Below are positions 62,532 to 64,000 of a stretch of DNA of 64,000 nt, piece after piece. Within the stretch, counting starts at the first letter, position 1. Every line of letters begins with the position of its first letter. The translations under genes were made by a program, and so were the position numbers. Below the pieces are notes generated by a model, which saw only the letters and a list, made by a program, of their open reading frames with translations, did no database searches and was not told where the DNA came from. Origin of the DNA: Sinorhizobium meliloti 4H41 (GTDB lineage: Bacteria; Pseudomonadota; Alphaproteobacteria; Rhizobiales; Rhizobiaceae); contig NZ_AQWP01000002.1 in the NCBI RefSeq assembly GCF_000375585.1, positions 372,001-436,000 of the forward strand, in the 5' to 3' direction.

Positions 62532-63941
62532 ATGAGCGAGGCCCAAACCCTTTTCGATGTGCTGCGCCATTCGGCAAGGACGGAGGTCGCCGATGCATTC
62601 GAGCGGCTCGTTCTGGATGCGCCCGATCACAAGCTTTGCCGCGTCAATGCCCTCGCATTCGCCGCGCGCGAGGGACTTGACGAGGAAGAGACGATCGCAG
62701 GCTTCCTGCATGCCTCGCGCCTGGGAATTTTCGAGCTTTCCTGGAACGTGCTCTGTCCCGGTTGCGGCGGTGTACTCGATGCCAACACGTCCCTGAAGAC
62801 GGTGCAGAGTACGGAATATACCTGCGCGCTGTGTGCCGCCGGTTACGAACCGACGCTGGACGAGATGGTCGAAGTCACCTTCACGATCAGTCCGCGCGTG
62901 CGCCACATAGGGGCACATACGCCGCATGAATTGCCGCCGGCCGAATATTTCCGCCAGATCTACTGGGGTTCCGGCATCGACCTGCCGGAAGAGGATTACG
63001 AAGCAAAGGTCGATGAATTCCTGCTGGAGGCGCTGGAACTGCCGCCTGGCGAGAAAGCCGTGATCTCGCTGCAGCTTCCCGCGGAGTTCGTCATCGTCTT
63101 CGAGCCGGTGACGCATGCTGCGCAATTCCTGGATGTGAGCGGCGAACCGACAAGGGAAAGGAGGAATCTCGGGCTCGTCTTCGATCGCTCGCACCGCCAT
63201 CACGAGACGCTGAGCTTGCCGCCCGGCCCCTTGCGCGTTTCGGTGGAGAACCACGCCGAAGTTCGTACCCTGCCCTCGATCTGCGTGGCAGGCGAAGCGC
63301 TGCATGCCCTGCTCGGCCGCCGTCGGCCGTTTCTCACCGCCAAGCGGCTGCTCTCCAACCAGACATTCCGCGACATCTACCGCACCGACACGCTCGATGT
63401 GGACCAACGGCTGAAAATCACCAGCCTTACTTTCCTCTTCACCGACCTGCGCGGCTCGACGGAACTCTACGAGCGCGTTGGCGACCTCGCGGCCTTCGAC
63501 CTGGTGAAAACGCATTTCAACGTCTTGAACGAAATCGTCGCGGCCGAGACCGGCGCCGTCGTCAAGACGATCGGTGATGCGGTTATGGCAACTTTTCCAG
63601 CGCCCGACCGGGCCATCACCGCGGCAATGCGGATGCGCGAGGCAATGCGCAAACTCAACGAAGAGCGTGGCAGCGAGGACCTGCTCCTCAAGATCGGCAT
63701 CCATGAGGGGCCATGCATCGCGGTCAATCTCAACGACCGGCAGGACTATTTCGGCCAGACCGTCAACATCGCCTCGCGCGTCCAGCATCTCGCCACCTCG
63801 CGTGAGATCTTCGCGACCGGCTCCGTCCTCGAGGATCCTCGAGCATCCAGCGTGCTCTCTGATCGGGGCTTAAGCCCGGTGGCGCACAACGTGGCGCTAA
63901 GGGGGATCGCCAACGAGATCAGCATTTTCGCGATCACGTGA
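62532..63941 (+). CDS. Class III adenylate cyclase with DUF5939-like N-terminus
   Basis: 469 residues. N-terminal regulatory region has a zinc-ribbon-like CPGCGG ... CALC pair (about residues 76-104), then a beta-rich segment. The C-terminal cyclase domain (about 300-440) has TFLFTDLRGSTELYE, VVKTIGDAVMATF (Asp and Lys) and DYFGQTVNIASRV. Cytoplasmic. ATG at 62532 rather than the GTG at 62526. The second cyclase of the window; rhizobia have many of them. Signal sensed is unknown. Confidence 0.9.
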   Translation: MSEAQTLFDVLRHSARTEVADAFERLVLDAPDHKLCRVNALAFAAREGLDEEETIAGFLHASRLGIFELSWNVLCPGCGGVLDANTSLKTVQSTEYTCALCAAGYEPTLDEMVEVTFTISPRVRHIGAHTPHELPPAEYFRQIYWGSGIDLPEEDYEAKVDEFLLEALELPPGEKAVISLQLPAEFVIVFEPVTHAAQFLDVSGEPTRERRNLGLVFDRSHRHHETLSLPPGPLRVSVENHAEVRTLPSICVAGEALHALLGRRRPFLTAKRLLSNQTFRDIYRTDTLDVDQRLKITSLTFLFTDLRGSTELYERVGDLAAFDLVKTHFNVLNEIVAAETGAVVKTIGDAVMATFPAPDRAITAAMRMREAMRKLNEERGSEDLLLKIGIHEGPCIAVNLNDRQDYFGQTVNIASRVQHLATSREIFATGSVLEDPRASSVLSDRGLSPVAHNVALRGIANEISIFAIT

Positions 63942-64000
63942 GCCGCTCATACGCCAAAGTTCTCAAAGAAATTCTTGCAGCTTGTGGCGTTTCTGTCGGC
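63942..64000. other. Right edge, no gene complete
   Basis: Short tail after the cyclase stop codon. Nothing can be called. Confidence 0.4.

Overview
The window is a 64 kb piece of a high-GC alphaproteobacterial chromosome, most likely Sinorhizobium/Ensifer or a close rhizobial relative. The evidence is the aerobic (Pseudomonas denitrificans-type) cobalamin genes, whose products closely match the textbook CobA/CobC sequences, together with rhizobial families (BA14K, DUF1127, dmeRF, FecR/CHASE2-cyclase pair, short dispersed palindromic repeats). No rRNA, tRNA, CRISPR array, insertion sequence or prophage was seen.

Left part (1-25.7 kb): cobalamin synthesis in three minus-strand blocks, with other genes between them. 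Block 1 is cobE-cobA-cobB-cobC (cobC is cut by the left edge). Block 2 is cobP-cobW-cobN-cobO plus a half-size EamA transporter, behind a cobalamin riboswitch. Block 3 is cobQ. Between blocks 1 and 2 lies an amide-responsive operon: amiC-like sensor, amiR-like ANTAR antiterminator, a dipeptide-type ABC importer, and an acetamidase/formamidase. Its leader carries a promoter followed by a terminator hairpin. Between blocks 2 and 3 lie a FecR-domain protein, a CHASE2 cyclase and a hydrolase.

Middle part (26.5-45.9 kb): a one-carbon/quaternary-amine region. It holds a betaine-type ABC binding protein and ATPase with no permease, a betaine-homocysteine methyltransferase-like gene, and a complete corrinoid methyl-transfer set. 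The set comprises an MttB-family methyltransferase, a corrinoid protein, a DUF1638 protein, a small 'virulence factor'-family protein, MetV-like and MetF-like subunits, methyl-THF:corrinoid methyltransferase, a small Ala-rich protein, and a RACo-type ferredoxin/ASKHA reactivator. A ferredoxin-like Cys-rich protein lies beside MttB. The inferred pathway is methylated amine -> methyl-corrinoid protein -> methyl-THF -> methylene-THF, with RACo repairing oxidised corrinoid. This is chemistry best known from anaerobes, here in a probably aerobic bacterium and next to the genes that make the cofactor. It is the best candidate for an underdescribed system. Three of its proteins, and the BHMT-like protein, carry Arg- or Gly/Arg-rich tails.

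Right part (46-64 kb): small regulator/effector pairs (ArsR + SRPBCC; LysR + two DUF1127-like genes sharing an upstream motif; dmeR-dmeF metal efflux), hydrolases, a GlxA/GbdR-type AraC regulator, an outer-membrane beta-barrel protein, a 1710-residue repeat/RTX protein with a fresh 3 x 333 bp internal tandem repeat, a double-receiver regulator, a second RTX protein, and a class III cyclase.
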